Assembly (NCBI RefSeq): GCF_011388215.1
Contig: NZ_CP049989.1
Coordinates: forward strand, 3,658,001 to 3,722,000
DNA: 64,000 nucleotides
Source of the DNA: Hydrogenophaga crocea
GTDB lineage: Bacteria; Pseudomonadota; Gammaproteobacteria; Burkholderiales; Burkholderiaceae_C
Direction of reading: 5' to 3'
Program-made: the position numbers and the translations under genes
In this document: positions 25,555 to 34,257 of the stretch, piece after piece
Layout of the letters: each line of letters opens with the position of its first letter
Numbering within the stretch: position 1 is the first letter of the stretch
The notes under the pieces: model-generated
The model's database searches: none
Told to the model about the DNA's origin: nothing
Seen by the model: only the letters and a program-made list of their open reading frames with translations

Positions 25555-26130
25555 TCAGCCGCGACCAGGGCCCTGGTGCGGGCCGCCGTGGCGGTGGTCG
25601 TGGCCGCGGTGGTGGCCGCGCTCGCCGCGCGGGCCGAACGCGGGCTGCTGCGCGTCGAAGGCTTTCTGTTGGGCGGGATTGAGTTGCGCGTAGAAGCTGC
25701 GGATCGCGTCATGGCGCTGGGCCATCGCGCGGTCGCGCTCGGCCTTCATCGCGTCCATGCGGTCCAGGCGCTCGGGCGTGCTCAGCTTGCTCCAGGCTTC
25801 GCGGTCCATGGGCGGCTGGGCCGGGCCTTGCGGGGGCTGCATGCGCGCCACGAAGGCGTTCCACGCAGGCTCCTGCTGCGGCGTGAGCTGCAGGCTGGCT
25901 TTCAGACGGGCCTGGTGCTCGGCCATGCGCTGTTGCAGGCGTTGCTGGTGCTCGGCATGGCGCTGCGCGTCGGCGCGCGGCGCGCCCGGGCGCTCGGCCT
26001 TCACCGCGGCGGGCGGCTGGCCGGCGGCCGGGGGGCTGGGCATGTTCTGCGCCAGTGCGGTCAGGGACAGGCCGACGATGGTCGTGGCCAGGACGGTGGC
26101 GGCGGTGCGGCGGACAAACAAGGTCTTCAT
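25555..26130 (-). CDS. Spy/CpxP-like (LTXXQ) periplasmic protein with a His-rich tail
   Basis: This exported protein of 191 residues has a signal peptide (MKTLFVRRTAATVLATTIVG, probable cleavage near ALA) and a helical mature part with LTPQQ (near residue 80) and a second Leu-Asn-Pro-Ala-Gln-Gln, the LTxxQ repeat pattern of Spy/CpxP chaperones. The last 20 residues are rich in His and Gly (GHHRGHDHRHGGPHQ), a likely metal-binding tail. It lies 64 bp after cueR on the same strand in a copper cluster, which supports a role in periplasmic copper or envelope stress; that is inference. Confidence 0.7.
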   Translation of the reverse strand: MKTLFVRRTAATVLATTIVGLSLTALAQNMPSPPAAGQPPAAVKAERPGAPRADAQRHAEHQQRLQQRMAEHQARLKASLQLTPQQEPAWNAFVARMQPPQGPAQPPMDREAWSKLSTPERLDRMDAMKAERDRAMAQRHDAIRSFYAQLNPAQQKAFDAQQPAFGPRGERGHHRGHDHRHGGPHQGPGRG

Positions 26131-26194
26131 GGTCACTCCTGGAAAGGGCCACCGGGGTGGTGGCGTGGGAATGACTGTGCGCCGCAACCGTGCA

Positions 26195-26671
26195 TCAACC
26201 GTGCAACAAGCGCGGCGATTCTGTGTTCTTTCGGTAAAGACCGGTGTCGCCCGCGCCGCCGAGGTCGTCGAGGATGGGGCAGTCGGGCCGCTGGTTGCCC
26301 GGGCAGCGCTGCACCAGGTCCTGCAGCGTGCGGCGCATGGCCTCGAGGGCGGCGATGCGTTCGCCCAGTTCTTCGATGTGGCGTTGCGCGATGCGCTTGA
26401 CGTTCTCGCTGCTGCGCCGGCGGTTGTGCCAGAGGTTCACGAGGTCGCGGATCTCGTCGAGCGTGAAGCCCATGTCGCGCGCGCGCCGGATGAAGCGCAG
26501 CGTGTGCACGTCGGCCTCGGCGTACTGGCGGTAATTGCCCTCGGTGCGGTGCACCGCGCCCAGCAGGCCGAGGTTTTCGTAGTGGCGCAGCATCTTGGGC
26601 GAGATGCCGCTGAGCTGCGCGGCCTGGCCGATGTTGACCGGCCAGGGCACCGAGGACAGGTCTGTGTTCAT
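26195..26671 (-). CDS. cueR: MerR-family copper(I)-responsive regulator CueR
   Basis: CueR activates copper-efflux promoters by untwisting an overlong spacer. The 158-residue protein has the MerR helix-turn-helix (VNIGQAAQLSGISPKMLRHY, then GNYRQY), the dimerisation helix, and the C-terminal metal loop CPGNQRPDCP, whose two Cys match the Cu(I) ligands of CueR. It overlaps copZ by one base (TGATG), so translation is probably coupled. Two palindromes with 19-bp promoter spacers in the copZ-copA gap are its probable targets. Confidence 0.92.
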   Translation of the reverse strand: MNTDLSSVPWPVNIGQAAQLSGISPKMLRHYENLGLLGAVHRTEGNYRQYAEADVHTLRFIRRARDMGFTLDEIRDLVNLWHNRRRSSENVKRIAQRHIEELGERIAALEAMRRTLQDLVQRCPGNQRPDCPILDDLGGAGDTGLYRKNTESPRLLHG

Positions 26672-26868
26672 CAGGCGCTCACCGCGTAGCCTTCCTCGCG
26701 GATGGCCTCGGCGATCTTCTCGCGCGGCTGGGTGCTGGTCACGTCGACGCGGTTGTGCGGCCGGTCGATGCGCACCTCGGCCTGCGGGTCGAGCTGTTTG
26801 ATGGCGGTGGTCACGGCGCGTTCGCAGTGGCTGCAGGTCATGCCCTGCACGGTGAAGGTCTGGTTCAT
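26671..26868 (-). CDS. copZ: Copper chaperone CopZ-like heavy-metal-associated protein
   Basis: This 65-residue protein is a single HMA domain with the ferredoxin-like fold. The Cu(I)-binding loop is GMTCSHC near residues 9-15. It would carry Cu(I) in the cytosol to CopA or to CueR. A GGAG element 8 bases before the ATG serves as the ribosome site. It is the first gene of the copZ-cueR transcript and diverges from copA. Confidence 0.92.
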   Translation of the reverse strand: MNQTFTVQGMTCSHCERAVTTAIKQLDPQAEVRIDRPHNRVDVTSTQPREKIAEAIREEGYAVSA

Positions 26869-26900
26869 GGAATAGCTCCGGGGGTTGAAGGGACGGCTTC

Positions 26901-26931
26901 ATTCTCAAGCTTGACACCATGTCAAGGTCAA
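26901..26931 (-). promoter_or_regulatory. MerR-type promoter of copZ-cueR
   Basis: On the minus strand, -35 TTGACC (26931-26926) and -10 GAGAAT (26906-26901) are separated by 19 bp, the long spacer typical of MerR-controlled promoters. The spacer carries the inverted repeat CTTGACA-N3-TGTCAAG (26910-26926), the expected position for CueR. Confidence 0.65.
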
Positions 26932-26957
26932 GCGCAGGGTGTTCCGATCGGTGGTTC

Positions 26958-26988
26958 TTGACCTTGCCATCGTGGCAAGGTGCACCAT
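26958..26988 (+). promoter_or_regulatory. CueR-type promoter of copA
   Basis: The -35 TTGACC (26958-26963) is followed 19 bp later by a weak -10 CACCAT (26983-26988). Between them lies the perfect repeat ACCTTGCCA-N3-TGGCAAGGT (26961-26981), close to the known CueR operator pattern. The predicted start of transcription falls at about 26995-26996, on the ATG itself. Confidence 0.75.
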
Positions 26989-26995
26989 GCCGGGC

Positions 26996-29257
26996 ATGAA
27001 CACCACCACCACCCTGTCCCCGGCCACGGCCGATGCCGAGGTCTGCGAGATCGACCTCGGCATCGGCGGCATGACCTGCGCCTCGTGCGTGGGCCGTGTG
27101 GAGCGCGCCCTGCGCAAGCAGCCCGGCGTGATCGATGCGAGCGTGAACCTTGCCACCGAGACCGCGCGCGTGACCGCTGCCGCGGGCGACCCGGCGCTGA
27201 CCGCGAGGCTCAGGCGCGCGGTGCGCGACGCCGGTTACGAGCCGCGCGCGGTCGAGACCGACGACGACCCCGATCGCGAGCGCGTGCTCGGCGTGCCGCG
27301 CAACGCCTGGCCCGTGCTGATCGCCGCGCTGCTGTCGGCGCCGCTCGTGGGGCCCATGGTGGGCGACCTGCTGGGCAAGCACTGGATGCTGCCTGCGCTC
27401 TGGCAGTTCGTGCTCGCCACGCCGGTGCAGTTCGTGCTGGGCGCGCGTTTCTACCGCGCGGGCTGGCACGCGCTCAAGGCCGGCAGCGGCAACATGGAGC
27501 TGCTGGTGGCCATCGGCACCACGGCCGGCTGGGCCCTGTCGACCTGGCTCTGGTGGCGCGCCGACGCGGGCGAGATGGTGCACCTCTACTACGAAGGCTC
27601 GGCCGTGGTGATCACGCTGGTGCTGCTGGGCAAATGGCTCGAAGCGCGCGCCAAGCGCCAGACCACCGAGGCGATCCGCGCGCTGCAGGCCCTGCGGCCC
27701 GAGCGCGCGCGGCTGCTGCCCGACGGCGTGCGCCGCACCGAGATGGTCGAGGTGCCGGTGGAAGAACTGCTGCCGGGCGACCGCATCCAGGTGCTGCCGG
27801 GCGAGCGCTTCGCGGCCGATGGCGAGGTGGTGGACGGCCACACCCAGGCCGACGAATCCATGCTCACCGGAGAGGCCATGCCCGTGCCCAAGGCGCCGGG
27901 CAGCGGCGTCACGGGCGGCTCGCTCAATGGCGAAGGCCTGGTGGTGGTCGAGGTGCGCGCGAGTGGTGCGCAATCGGTGCTCGCGCAAATCATTGCGCTG
28001 GTGCAGGACGCGCAGGCCGGCAAGGCGCCGGTGCAGCGCCTGGTCGACCGCGTGGCCGCGGTGTTCGTGCCGGTGGTGCTGGCGATCGGCGTCGTCACGC
28101 TGCTGGCCTGGCTCGCGCTGGGTGCGCCGCTGGAAGACGCTCTGCAGCACGCGGTGGCGGTGCTGGTGATCGCCTGCCCCTGCGCGTTGGGCCTGGCCAC
28201 GCCCGCGGCCATCATGGCCGGCACCGGCGTGGCCGCGCGGCACGGCATCCTGATCCGCGACGCCGAGGCGCTGGAGATCGCGCACCGCGTGCAGGCGGTG
28301 GCCTTCGACAAGACCGGCACGCTCACCGAAGGCCGGCCGCGCCTGTTGTTCCTTGCGGGCGAGCCAGGCAGCGACGAGGCCGCGTTGCTGGTGCAGGCGG
28401 CCGCATTGCAGGCCGGCAGCGAACACCCGCTGGCCCGCGCGGTGCTGCAGGCGGCGCGCGAGCGCGGCCTGGCCTGGCCCGAGGCGCGCGAGTTGCAGGC
28501 CGTGACCGGCCGCGGCGTGCAGGGCACGGTGGACGGCGCGCTGCTGCTGTTGGGCAGCCTGCGCTGGATGGAGGCGTTGGGGGTGGGCATGACCGCGTTG
28601 CAGCCCGCGGTGCAGCGCGCGCTCGCGCAGGGCGCGTCGGTTTCGGTCCTGGCGCGCCGCGACGCCCCCGACCGCTTGACGGCGCTCGCGGTGCTGGCCT
28701 TCGGCGACGAGCCCAAGCCCGGTGCGCGCGAGGCCCTGGCGCGCCTGCGCGAGCGCGGCCTGCGGCTTGCGCTGGTCTCGGGCGACAACCGCGCCGCGGC
28801 CGAGGCCATGGCCGAGCGCCTGGGCCTGCGGCCCGAAGAGGTGATGGCCGAGGTGCTGCCGGCCGACAAGGCCGCGGCGATCCGTTCGCTGCAACAGGGC
28901 GGCCGCGTGGTGGCCATGGTGGGCGACGGCGTGAACGACGCGCCCGCGCTGGCCGCGGCCGACGTGGGCCTGGCCATGGGCCACAGCGAAGGCGCGAGCG
29001 CCGACGTGGCCCTGCACGCCGCGGGCATCACGCTCATGCGTGGCGAACCGCAGCTGGTGGCGGCGGCTTTCGACATCTCGCGCCGCACGGTGCGCAAGAT
29101 CCGCCAGAACCTGTTCTGGGCCTTTGCCTACAACGTGGCCGGCATACCGCTGGCGGCGCTGGGTTTTCTGAACCCGGTGGTGGCCGGCGCGGCCATGGCA
29201 CTGAGCTCGGTGAGCGTGGTGAGCAACGCGCTGCTGCTCAAACGCTGGCGGCCTTGA
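26996..29257 (+). CDS. copA: Copper-translocating P1B-type ATPase CopA
   Basis: CopA exports Cu(I) from the cytosol at the cost of ATP. The 753-residue protein has one N-terminal HMA domain with GMTCASC, the transmembrane CPC motif in VIACPCALGLATPAA (near residue 390), the phosphorylation site DKTGTLT, TGEAMP in the actuator, SEHPLARA in the nucleotide domain, and GDGVNDAPAL. YN in the following helix and MALSSVSVVSNALLL at the end are typical of Cu(I) pumps. I chose ATG 26996; ATG 26987 lies inside the predicted -10. No Shine-Dalgarno is present, so the message is probably leaderless. Confidence 0.95.
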   Translation: MNTTTTLSPATADAEVCEIDLGIGGMTCASCVGRVERALRKQPGVIDASVNLATETARVTAAAGDPALTARLRRAVRDAGYEPRAVETDDDPDRERVLGVPRNAWPVLIAALLSAPLVGPMVGDLLGKHWMLPALWQFVLATPVQFVLGARFYRAGWHALKAGSGNMELLVAIGTTAGWALSTWLWWRADAGEMVHLYYEGSAVVITLVLLGKWLEARAKRQTTEAIRALQALRPERARLLPDGVRRTEMVEVPVEELLPGDRIQVLPGERFAADGEVVDGHTQADESMLTGEAMPVPKAPGSGVTGGSLNGEGLVVVEVRASGAQSVLAQIIALVQDAQAGKAPVQRLVDRVAAVFVPVVLAIGVVTLLAWLALGAPLEDALQHAVAVLVIACPCALGLATPAAIMAGTGVAARHGILIRDAEALEIAHRVQAVAFDKTGTLTEGRPRLLFLAGEPGSDEAALLVQAAALQAGSEHPLARAVLQAARERGLAWPEARELQAVTGRGVQGTVDGALLLLGSLRWMEALGVGMTALQPAVQRALAQGASVSVLARRDAPDRLTALAVLAFGDEPKPGAREALARLRERGLRLALVSGDNRAAAEAMAERLGLRPEEVMAEVLPADKAAAIRSLQQGGRVVAMVGDGVNDAPALAAADVGLAMGHSEGASADVALHAAGITLMRGEPQLVAAAFDISRRTVRKIRQNLFWAFAYNVAGIPLAALGFLNPVVAGAAMALSSVSVVSNALLLKRWRP

Positions 29258-29267
29258 CCTGTGTCAA
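29254..29267 (+). promoter_or_regulatory. FNR/ANR-type box upstream of the hemerythrin gene
   Basis: TTGACCTGTGTCAA fits the Crp-Fnr family pattern TTGAY-N4-RTCAA and overlaps the copA stop codon. Its centre is about 41.5 bp before a start point expected from GATGCT (29290-29295, a weak -10), the classic class II activator position. Confidence 0.55.
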
Positions 29268-29319
29268 GACGCAGGGTGGTCGCGCGTGGGATGCTCGTGG
29301 CCATTGTGAGGAGATGCCC

Positions 29320-29901
29320 ATGAAACGCGACGCCCTGCGCACCGTTCGCGACGAGCACGCGAGCCTGGCCGCGATGCTGCGCTCCATGCTGGCGATGATC
29401 GAACGCGGGCCCGAGACCGACGGGCCCGAGCGTTTCTTCGATGTGCTGCGGGCGATGCTGTTCTACATCGGCGAGTTTCCCGAGAAGCTGCACCACCCCA
29501 AGGAATCGGACCTGCTGTTCCCGCGCGTGGCGCGCGCCGCGCCGCACACGCTCGAGGCCATCCAGCGCCTCGAGAAAGAGCACATGGGCGGCGAAGACCG
29601 CGTGCGCGAGCTCGTGCACCTGCTCATGGCCTGGGAGTACCTGGGCGAGCCGCGCCGCCAGGCCTTCGTCGACGAGGTGCAGGCCTACGTGAATTTCTAC
29701 CTCGCGCACATGCGCCTCGAAGAGCAGCTCGTGCTGCCCGCGGCCGAGCAGTCGCTGAGCGACGAAGACCGCCGCCTGCTCGACGCCGCCTTCGCCGCGC
29801 ACACCGATCCGCTGAGCCCCGAAGGCGCGCGCGACCCGGCCTTCGACCGCCTGTTCACGCGCATCGTGCGGCTCGCGCCCGCGCCGGTGGGCGTGGGCTG
29901 A
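29320..29901 (+). CDS. Hemerythrin HHE-domain protein
   Basis: This 193-residue four-helix HHE protein has the iron-ligand pattern: DEHASLAAML, LHHPKESDLLFPR, EKEHMGGEDRVREL, and HMRLEEQLVLPAAE. Such cytosolic di-iron proteins are linked to oxygen, nitric oxide or iron-sulfur cluster repair. I chose ATG 29320, which has GAGGAG six bases upstream; ATG 29314 is too close to it. An FNR-type box upstream suggests induction at low oxygen or by NO. It is 62 bp after copA but probably has its own promoter. Confidence 0.88.
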   Translation: MKRDALRTVRDEHASLAAMLRSMLAMIERGPETDGPERFFDVLRAMLFYIGEFPEKLHHPKESDLLFPRVARAAPHTLEAIQRLEKEHMGGEDRVRELVHLLMAWEYLGEPRRQAFVDEVQAYVNFYLAHMRLEEQLVLPAAEQSLSDEDRRLLDAAFAAHTDPLSPEGARDPAFDRLFTRIVRLAPAPVGVG

Positions 29902-29940
29902 GGTCCCGGCGGGCGCCTGGGCTGGTGTTTGGGCTGGCGT

Positions 29941-31302
29941 TCAACGCGCCAGTTCGTCCAGCAATTGCTCGAACACCGCGAGCAGCGCGGCCACATCGCC
30001 TTCGCGGGTCTCGGGGCTCACCAGCATCATGCTGTGGAAGGGCGTGAGCAGCACGCCGCGGTTGAGCATGAACAGGTGCGTGAGCGCTTCGAGTTCGCTC
30101 TGGGCATGGTCGCGCACGTCCTGCGCGTGGCGCGGCGTGTGCGGCATGAACTGCAGTTCGAGCCGCGCGCCCAGGCGCGTCACGGTCCAGGGCCGCTGCG
30201 CCCGCGCGATGCGATGCACCAGGCCTTGTTCGAGCTCGGCCGCGAGTGCGAGCATGTGGCGGTAGTTCGGTGCCGTGTGCAGGTGCGTGAGCGCGGCGTC
30301 GAGCGCGGCCAATGTAAGCGCGTTGCCCGCCAGCGTGGTGCCGATGCCGCTGTGGCCCTCGGGCGCGGCCGCCTTGGCCGCGGCCATGCGCGCACCCACC
30401 GCGTGCGTGAAGCCGTAGACCGCGCAGGGCAGGCCGCCGGCCACGGCCTTGCCCACCACCAGCACGTCGGGGTCGAGCGCATGGGCGCGCGCGTAGCCGC
30501 CGAGCGCGGTGGACACGGTGTGGGTCTCGTCCATCACGAACAGCACGCCGTGGCGGCGGCACAGCGCGCGCACGGCGGGCCAGAAGCCGTCGGCGGGCGG
30601 CACCAGGCCGAAGTTGGTGAGCGCGGGTTCGGCGAGCAGGCAGGCCACGTCGCCGGCCGCGAGCGCGGCCTCGAGCGCGGCGAGGTCGTTGAAGGGCACC
30701 ACGCGCGTGAACGCGGCGTGGTTGTGCACCTGGCCCAGCACCGAGGGCCGGGGCAGGGTGCGGCCGGTGGCGGGGTCGAGGTCGACCAGGGTGTCGTCGA
30801 CCGCGCCGTGGTAGCAGCCGTCGAACACCAGCAGTTGCGGCCGGCCCGTGATGGCGCGCGCCCAGCGCAGCACGAAGCGGTTGGCGTCGCTCGCGCTCAG
30901 CGCCATCTGCCACAGCGGCAGGCCGAACACGCGCTGCAGGGCCTCGCCCACGGCCGGGCTGCGCGTGGAAGGCAGCATGCAGGTGAGGCCTTGCGCGGCC
31001 TGCTCGGCGATGGCGTGTGCAAGCGGCGCGGGGCTGTGGCCGAACATGGCGCCGGTGTCGCCGAGGCAGAAGTCGGCGTAGCGGTGGCCGTCGGCGCAGG
31101 TGAGCGTGATGCCTTGCGCGCTGTGCACGGCCAGCGTGGCGGGCGTGGGCCAGTCGCGCATCCAGTGCAGGGGCACGCCGAAGAGGTAGTGGGCGCGCGC
31201 GGCCTCGGCCTGGGCCACGGAGCGCGGGTGGGTGGCGATGAAGCGCTCGCGCTCGGCCTGCTGCAGGGCCGCGATGCGCTGCGAAGCGATGGAGGGGTTC
31301 AT
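29941..31302 (-). CDS. Class III aminotransferase, glutamate-1-semialdehyde aminomutase-like
   Basis: This PLP-dependent aminotransferase of 453 residues resembles the glutamate-1-semialdehyde aminotransferase branch. The cofactor pocket shows FDGCYHGAVDDTL, MDETHT for the ring-nitrogen Asp, and DVLVVGKAVAGGLP with the Schiff-base Lys. The usual haem-biosynthetic enzyme (HemL) differs and the neighbours are unrelated to haem, so the substrate is unknown. There is no ribosome site. TAGAGT (31309-31314, minus strand) ends six bases before the ATG, suggesting a leaderless message. It diverges from an MFS gene. Confidence 0.82.
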   Translation of the reverse strand: MNPSIASQRIAALQQAERERFIATHPRSVAQAEAARAHYLFGVPLHWMRDWPTPATLAVHSAQGITLTCADGHRYADFCLGDTGAMFGHSPAPLAHAIAEQAAQGLTCMLPSTRSPAVGEALQRVFGLPLWQMALSASDANRFVLRWARAITGRPQLLVFDGCYHGAVDDTLVDLDPATGRTLPRPSVLGQVHNHAAFTRVVPFNDLAALEAALAAGDVACLLAEPALTNFGLVPPADGFWPAVRALCRRHGVLFVMDETHTVSTALGGYARAHALDPDVLVVGKAVAGGLPCAVYGFTHAVGARMAAAKAAAPEGHSGIGTTLAGNALTLAALDAALTHLHTAPNYRHMLALAAELEQGLVHRIARAQRPWTVTRLGARLELQFMPHTPRHAQDVRDHAQSELEALTHLFMLNRGVLLTPFHSMMLVSPETREGDVAALLAVFEQLLDELAR

Positions 31303-31409
31303 GCGGCCACTCTACGGCCACACGCAGCGGCCGCACGGAGCCAGTGCGCGGGCGCCGGGGCGGACCGGCGCGACAGGCCCTGCGGGGGCACACGGCCACA
31401 ATGCCGCGC

Positions 31410-32603
31410 ATGCCGACCCGCGATCACCCCCTTCCCCTGTTGCGCCTGGCGCTGGCGCTCTCGCTCGGGGCCGCGGTCTCGCTGGGCATCACGCGTTTCG
31501 CCTACGGCCTGCTGTTGCCACCCATGCGCGAGGACCTGGGCTGGAGCTACACGCTCGCGGGCGCGATGAACACGGTGAACGCGGCCGGCTACCTGATCGG
31601 CGCGCTCGCCACGCCGCTGCTGATGCGCCGCTGGCGGCCCGCGACGGTGCTGCTCGCGGGCTCGCTGCTGGCCTCGCTGTTCATGGGCCTGAGCGGCTTT
31701 TTTACGGCGGCCGCGCCGCTGCTCGCGCAGCGCCTGCTCGCGGGCGTGGCGAGCGCGCTGGTCTTCATCACGGGCGGCCTGCTCGCGGCGCGGCTGGGCG
31801 CGCGCGACCCAGCGCGCAGCGGCTTCCTGCTGGGCCTGTATTACGGCGGCACGGGCCTGGGCATCGTGGTGTCGGCGCTGGGCGTGCCGCCGGTGCTCGC
31901 GGCCGCCGCGGCGCAGCCGCACGGCTGGGCCTGGGCCTGGTGGATGCTGGCGCTGGCCTGCCTGCTGGCCACGGCCTTCATGGTGTGGCCCGCGCGGGTG
32001 CTCGCGGCGCTGCCCGCGCCGGCGCCGAACGCGCAGGCGCCGGGCCACCGCGTGTTCCGCGTGCGCGATTTCGGCTTCGGCCTCGCGGGCTACGGCTGTT
32101 TCGGCATCGGCTACATCGGCTACATGACCTTCGTGATCGCGCTGCTGCGCGAACAGGGCAGCACGGCCGCGGCGCTGACGCTGTTCTACGCGCTGCTGGG
32201 CGTGGCGGTGCTGGCCTCGTCGCGCATCTGGGCCGGCCTGCTCGACCGCGAGCGCGGCGGCGGGGCGTTGGCGCGGCTGAACGCGCTGCTGGGCGTGGCG
32301 GCCATCGTGCCCGCGCTCACCGCGGCCTGGCCGCTGGTGCTGGCCTCGGGCCTGCTGTTCGGCGCGGTGTTCCTGTCGGTGGTGGCGTCGACCACCGCGC
32401 TGGTGCGCCACAACCTGCCGCCCGCGCAGTGGGCCGCGGGCATCAGCGCCTTCACCATCGTGTTCGCGGCCGGCCAGATCGTGGGGCCCACGGTGGTGGG
32501 CCTGATCGCCGATGGCCCCGGCGGCCTGGCGCGCGGGCTGGTCTTCTCGGCCGCGGCGCTGTGGCTGGGCGCGCTGCTGGCCTGGCGCCAGCGCGCGCTC
32601 TGA
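31410..32603 (+). CDS. YbfB/YjiJ family MFS transporter
   Basis: This inner-membrane permease of about 397 residues has 12 hydrophobic segments. The first helix includes SLGITRFAYGLLLPPMREDL, and the YbfB/YjiJ family is marked by this start and by AGAMNTVNAAGYLIGAL. Its solute is unknown. CACAAT (31397-31402) ends seven bases before ATG 31410, which lacks a Shine-Dalgarno. This favours 31410 over ATG 31401, which would begin inside that hexamer. The divergent aminotransferase gene may share regulation. Confidence 0.85.
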   Translation: MPTRDHPLPLLRLALALSLGAAVSLGITRFAYGLLLPPMREDLGWSYTLAGAMNTVNAAGYLIGALATPLLMRRWRPATVLLAGSLLASLFMGLSGFFTAAAPLLAQRLLAGVASALVFITGGLLAARLGARDPARSGFLLGLYYGGTGLGIVVSALGVPPVLAAAAAQPHGWAWAWWMLALACLLATAFMVWPARVLAALPAPAPNAQAPGHRVFRVRDFGFGLAGYGCFGIGYIGYMTFVIALLREQGSTAAALTLFYALLGVAVLASSRIWAGLLDRERGGGALARLNALLGVAAIVPALTAAWPLVLASGLLFGAVFLSVVASTTALVRHNLPPAQWAAGISAFTIVFAAGQIVGPTVVGLIADGPGGLARGLVFSAAALWLGALLAWRQRAL

Positions 32604-32618
32604 GCGTCGGCCCGTCGG

Positions 32619-34154
32619 TCAGCGGTAGACGTTGACCCAGGGCACGGCGCCACCCACGCCATCGAGCACGTGCCAGGCGGCCGCGGCGCTGCCGTCGGCC
32701 GACACCGCGAGCGCGGCGTCGCTGTCGAAGCCGATGTTGCTCGCGAGCGACCACACGCCGCTCTGCGTGCCCCAGTTGCCGGCCGTGTCGCGCACGCGCG
32801 AGACCAGGCGGTAGCTGGGTTCGTACGCACCCCAGACGAGCACGATGTTGCCCGTGCTGTCGCGCTGCATCATGGCGCCGCTGATGATGCTGCCCGTGCT
32901 GGCGCTGAGCATGCCGGCCGTGCCCACGGTGCCGCCGGCCGTCACGGTGTTGGTGTAGAGCAGGTTGCCCCCGGCGCTGGCCTGCTGCCAGATGACGACC
33001 GCGGTGCCGTCGTTGGCGAGCGCGACGCGGCTGAACAGGCTTTCGGCGCCGGTCTGGTCGACCTCGACCGCACTGCCCCAGGCGCCGCCCGCGGCGCGGC
33101 GCGCGAGCAGCACGCTGCGGTTTTCGCCGACCACGGGCGAGGTGCGGTGCATCGCGGCGGCAGCCGAGCCGTCGGACGCGATCGCCACGTCTTCGAGCAC
33201 GCTGTTGTAGCCGCTCACGGGCGTGGTCAGCAGGGCCGGTGTGGCCCAGCCACCGCCCTGGGTGAACACGGTGGCGGCGGCGTACTGGCCGGCGGTCGGG
33301 CCCGCAACGATGTTGGTGGTCCAGCCGGCGACCACGTCGCCGTTGGCATTGACGGCCAGGCGCGGCGTCAGGCCGATGCCGTTGATGCCGCTGCCCGCGG
33401 GGAAGTCGATGTCCACGTACGGGCCCCAGGTGCCATTGGCGGCCATGCGCGCGGCCAGCGCGCGCCGGGTGTTGAAGACCGCGGGGAAGACGTCGAAGTC
33501 CTGGCCCCAGACGGCGGTGGCCACGCCGTTGTTGTCCATCACCAGCGCCACGCGCGAGAAGCTGGAGCCGAGGTCGTCGTCTTCGAGCAGGGTGGGCGTG
33601 GCCCAGGCGCCGCCCGCGGTCTGGTGCGAGCCGTACAGGCTGTCGCGCAGGTTGGAGCGGCCGATGAAGGCGATGGCGGCGGTGCCGTTGGGCGCCAGGC
33701 CGACGCTCATGCCATGGAAGCTCGGGCGGTCGGCGCTGGTCCAGCTGGCCACCACGTCGGTCGGGCCCCAGCCGGCGCCGGGTGTGTAGCGGCGCGTGAG
33801 CAGCGAGCGGTCACCGGTGCCCAGGTCGGCGTCGACCCAGGCCACGATGAAGGCCCCGTTGGCGTTGGCGGCCACCACGGGCCCGGCCGTGCCGTTGGAG
33901 GGCCCGTCGGTGGCGCGCAGGCGTTCCGCGGTCTGCCAGGCGCGCGCGGTGGGTGTCGCGGGCGCAGGCGCCGGGGCGGGGGTCGCGGCCGGCGCAGGGG
34001 CGGGTGCGGGGCTGTCGCCACCGCCGCCACCGCAGGCGCCGAGCAGCACGGCGGCCATCAGACCGGCGAGCAGCCGGGGCGAGCGGGCGTGGCGTGGCGA
34101 GGGCGCGCAGGAAACGGCGGGTGCGGCGGTGTGCGTGGGCGTGACAGCGGCCAT
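32619..34154 (-). CDS. Lipoprotein with repeated beta-propeller-like motifs
   Basis: This 511-residue exported lipoprotein has a long basic start, a hydrophobic segment (LLAGLMAAVLLGAC) ending in a lipobox Cys, then Gly- and Ala-Pro-rich linkers. The rest has about eight repeats with the pattern N-x-x-G-x-A-x-A-V/I-W and W-G/A-T-P (IAFIGRSNL, GVATAVWGQDF, DGTAVVIWQQA, TGNIVLVWGA), which suggests a beta-propeller. No enzyme motif is seen. AGGAG precedes the ATG. It lies 103 bp after the histidine kinase on the same strand; a functional link is unproven. Confidence 0.75.
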   Translation of the reverse strand: MAAVTPTHTAAPAVSCAPSPRHARSPRLLAGLMAAVLLGACGGGGGDSPAPAPAPAATPAPAPAPATPTARAWQTAERLRATDGPSNGTAGPVVAANANGAFIVAWVDADLGTGDRSLLTRRYTPGAGWGPTDVVASWTSADRPSFHGMSVGLAPNGTAAIAFIGRSNLRDSLYGSHQTAGGAWATPTLLEDDDLGSSFSRVALVMDNNGVATAVWGQDFDVFPAVFNTRRALAARMAANGTWGPYVDIDFPAGSGINGIGLTPRLAVNANGDVVAGWTTNIVAGPTAGQYAAATVFTQGGGWATPALLTTPVSGYNSVLEDVAIASDGSAAAAMHRTSPVVGENRSVLLARRAAGGAWGSAVEVDQTGAESLFSRVALANDGTAVVIWQQASAGGNLLYTNTVTAGGTVGTAGMLSASTGSIISGAMMQRDSTGNIVLVWGAYEPSYRLVSRVRDTAGNWGTQSGVWSLASNIGFDSDAALAVSADGSAAAAWHVLDGVGGAVPWVNVYR

Positions 34155-34257
34155 GGGTGCTCCTGGTGGCGCGCCCCGGATGGCCGCGCTCGGGGGGCAC
34201 GATACGGAGGCCGGCACGGCACGAACAGTGCCGAAGGTCACGATCTGCGGGCCGCGC

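Noticed and set aside
26910..26926. CTTGACA-N3-TGTCAAG read as an FNR box
   Set aside because: The half-sites TTGAC and GTCAA are five bases apart and not four. The position in a 19-bp promoter spacer fits a MerR-type operator better.
29941..31302. hemL, the haem-biosynthetic glutamate-1-semialdehyde aminomutase
   Set aside because: The fold is shared, but the cofactor-side sequences differ and the neighbours do not relate to haem, so only the class III family is claimed.
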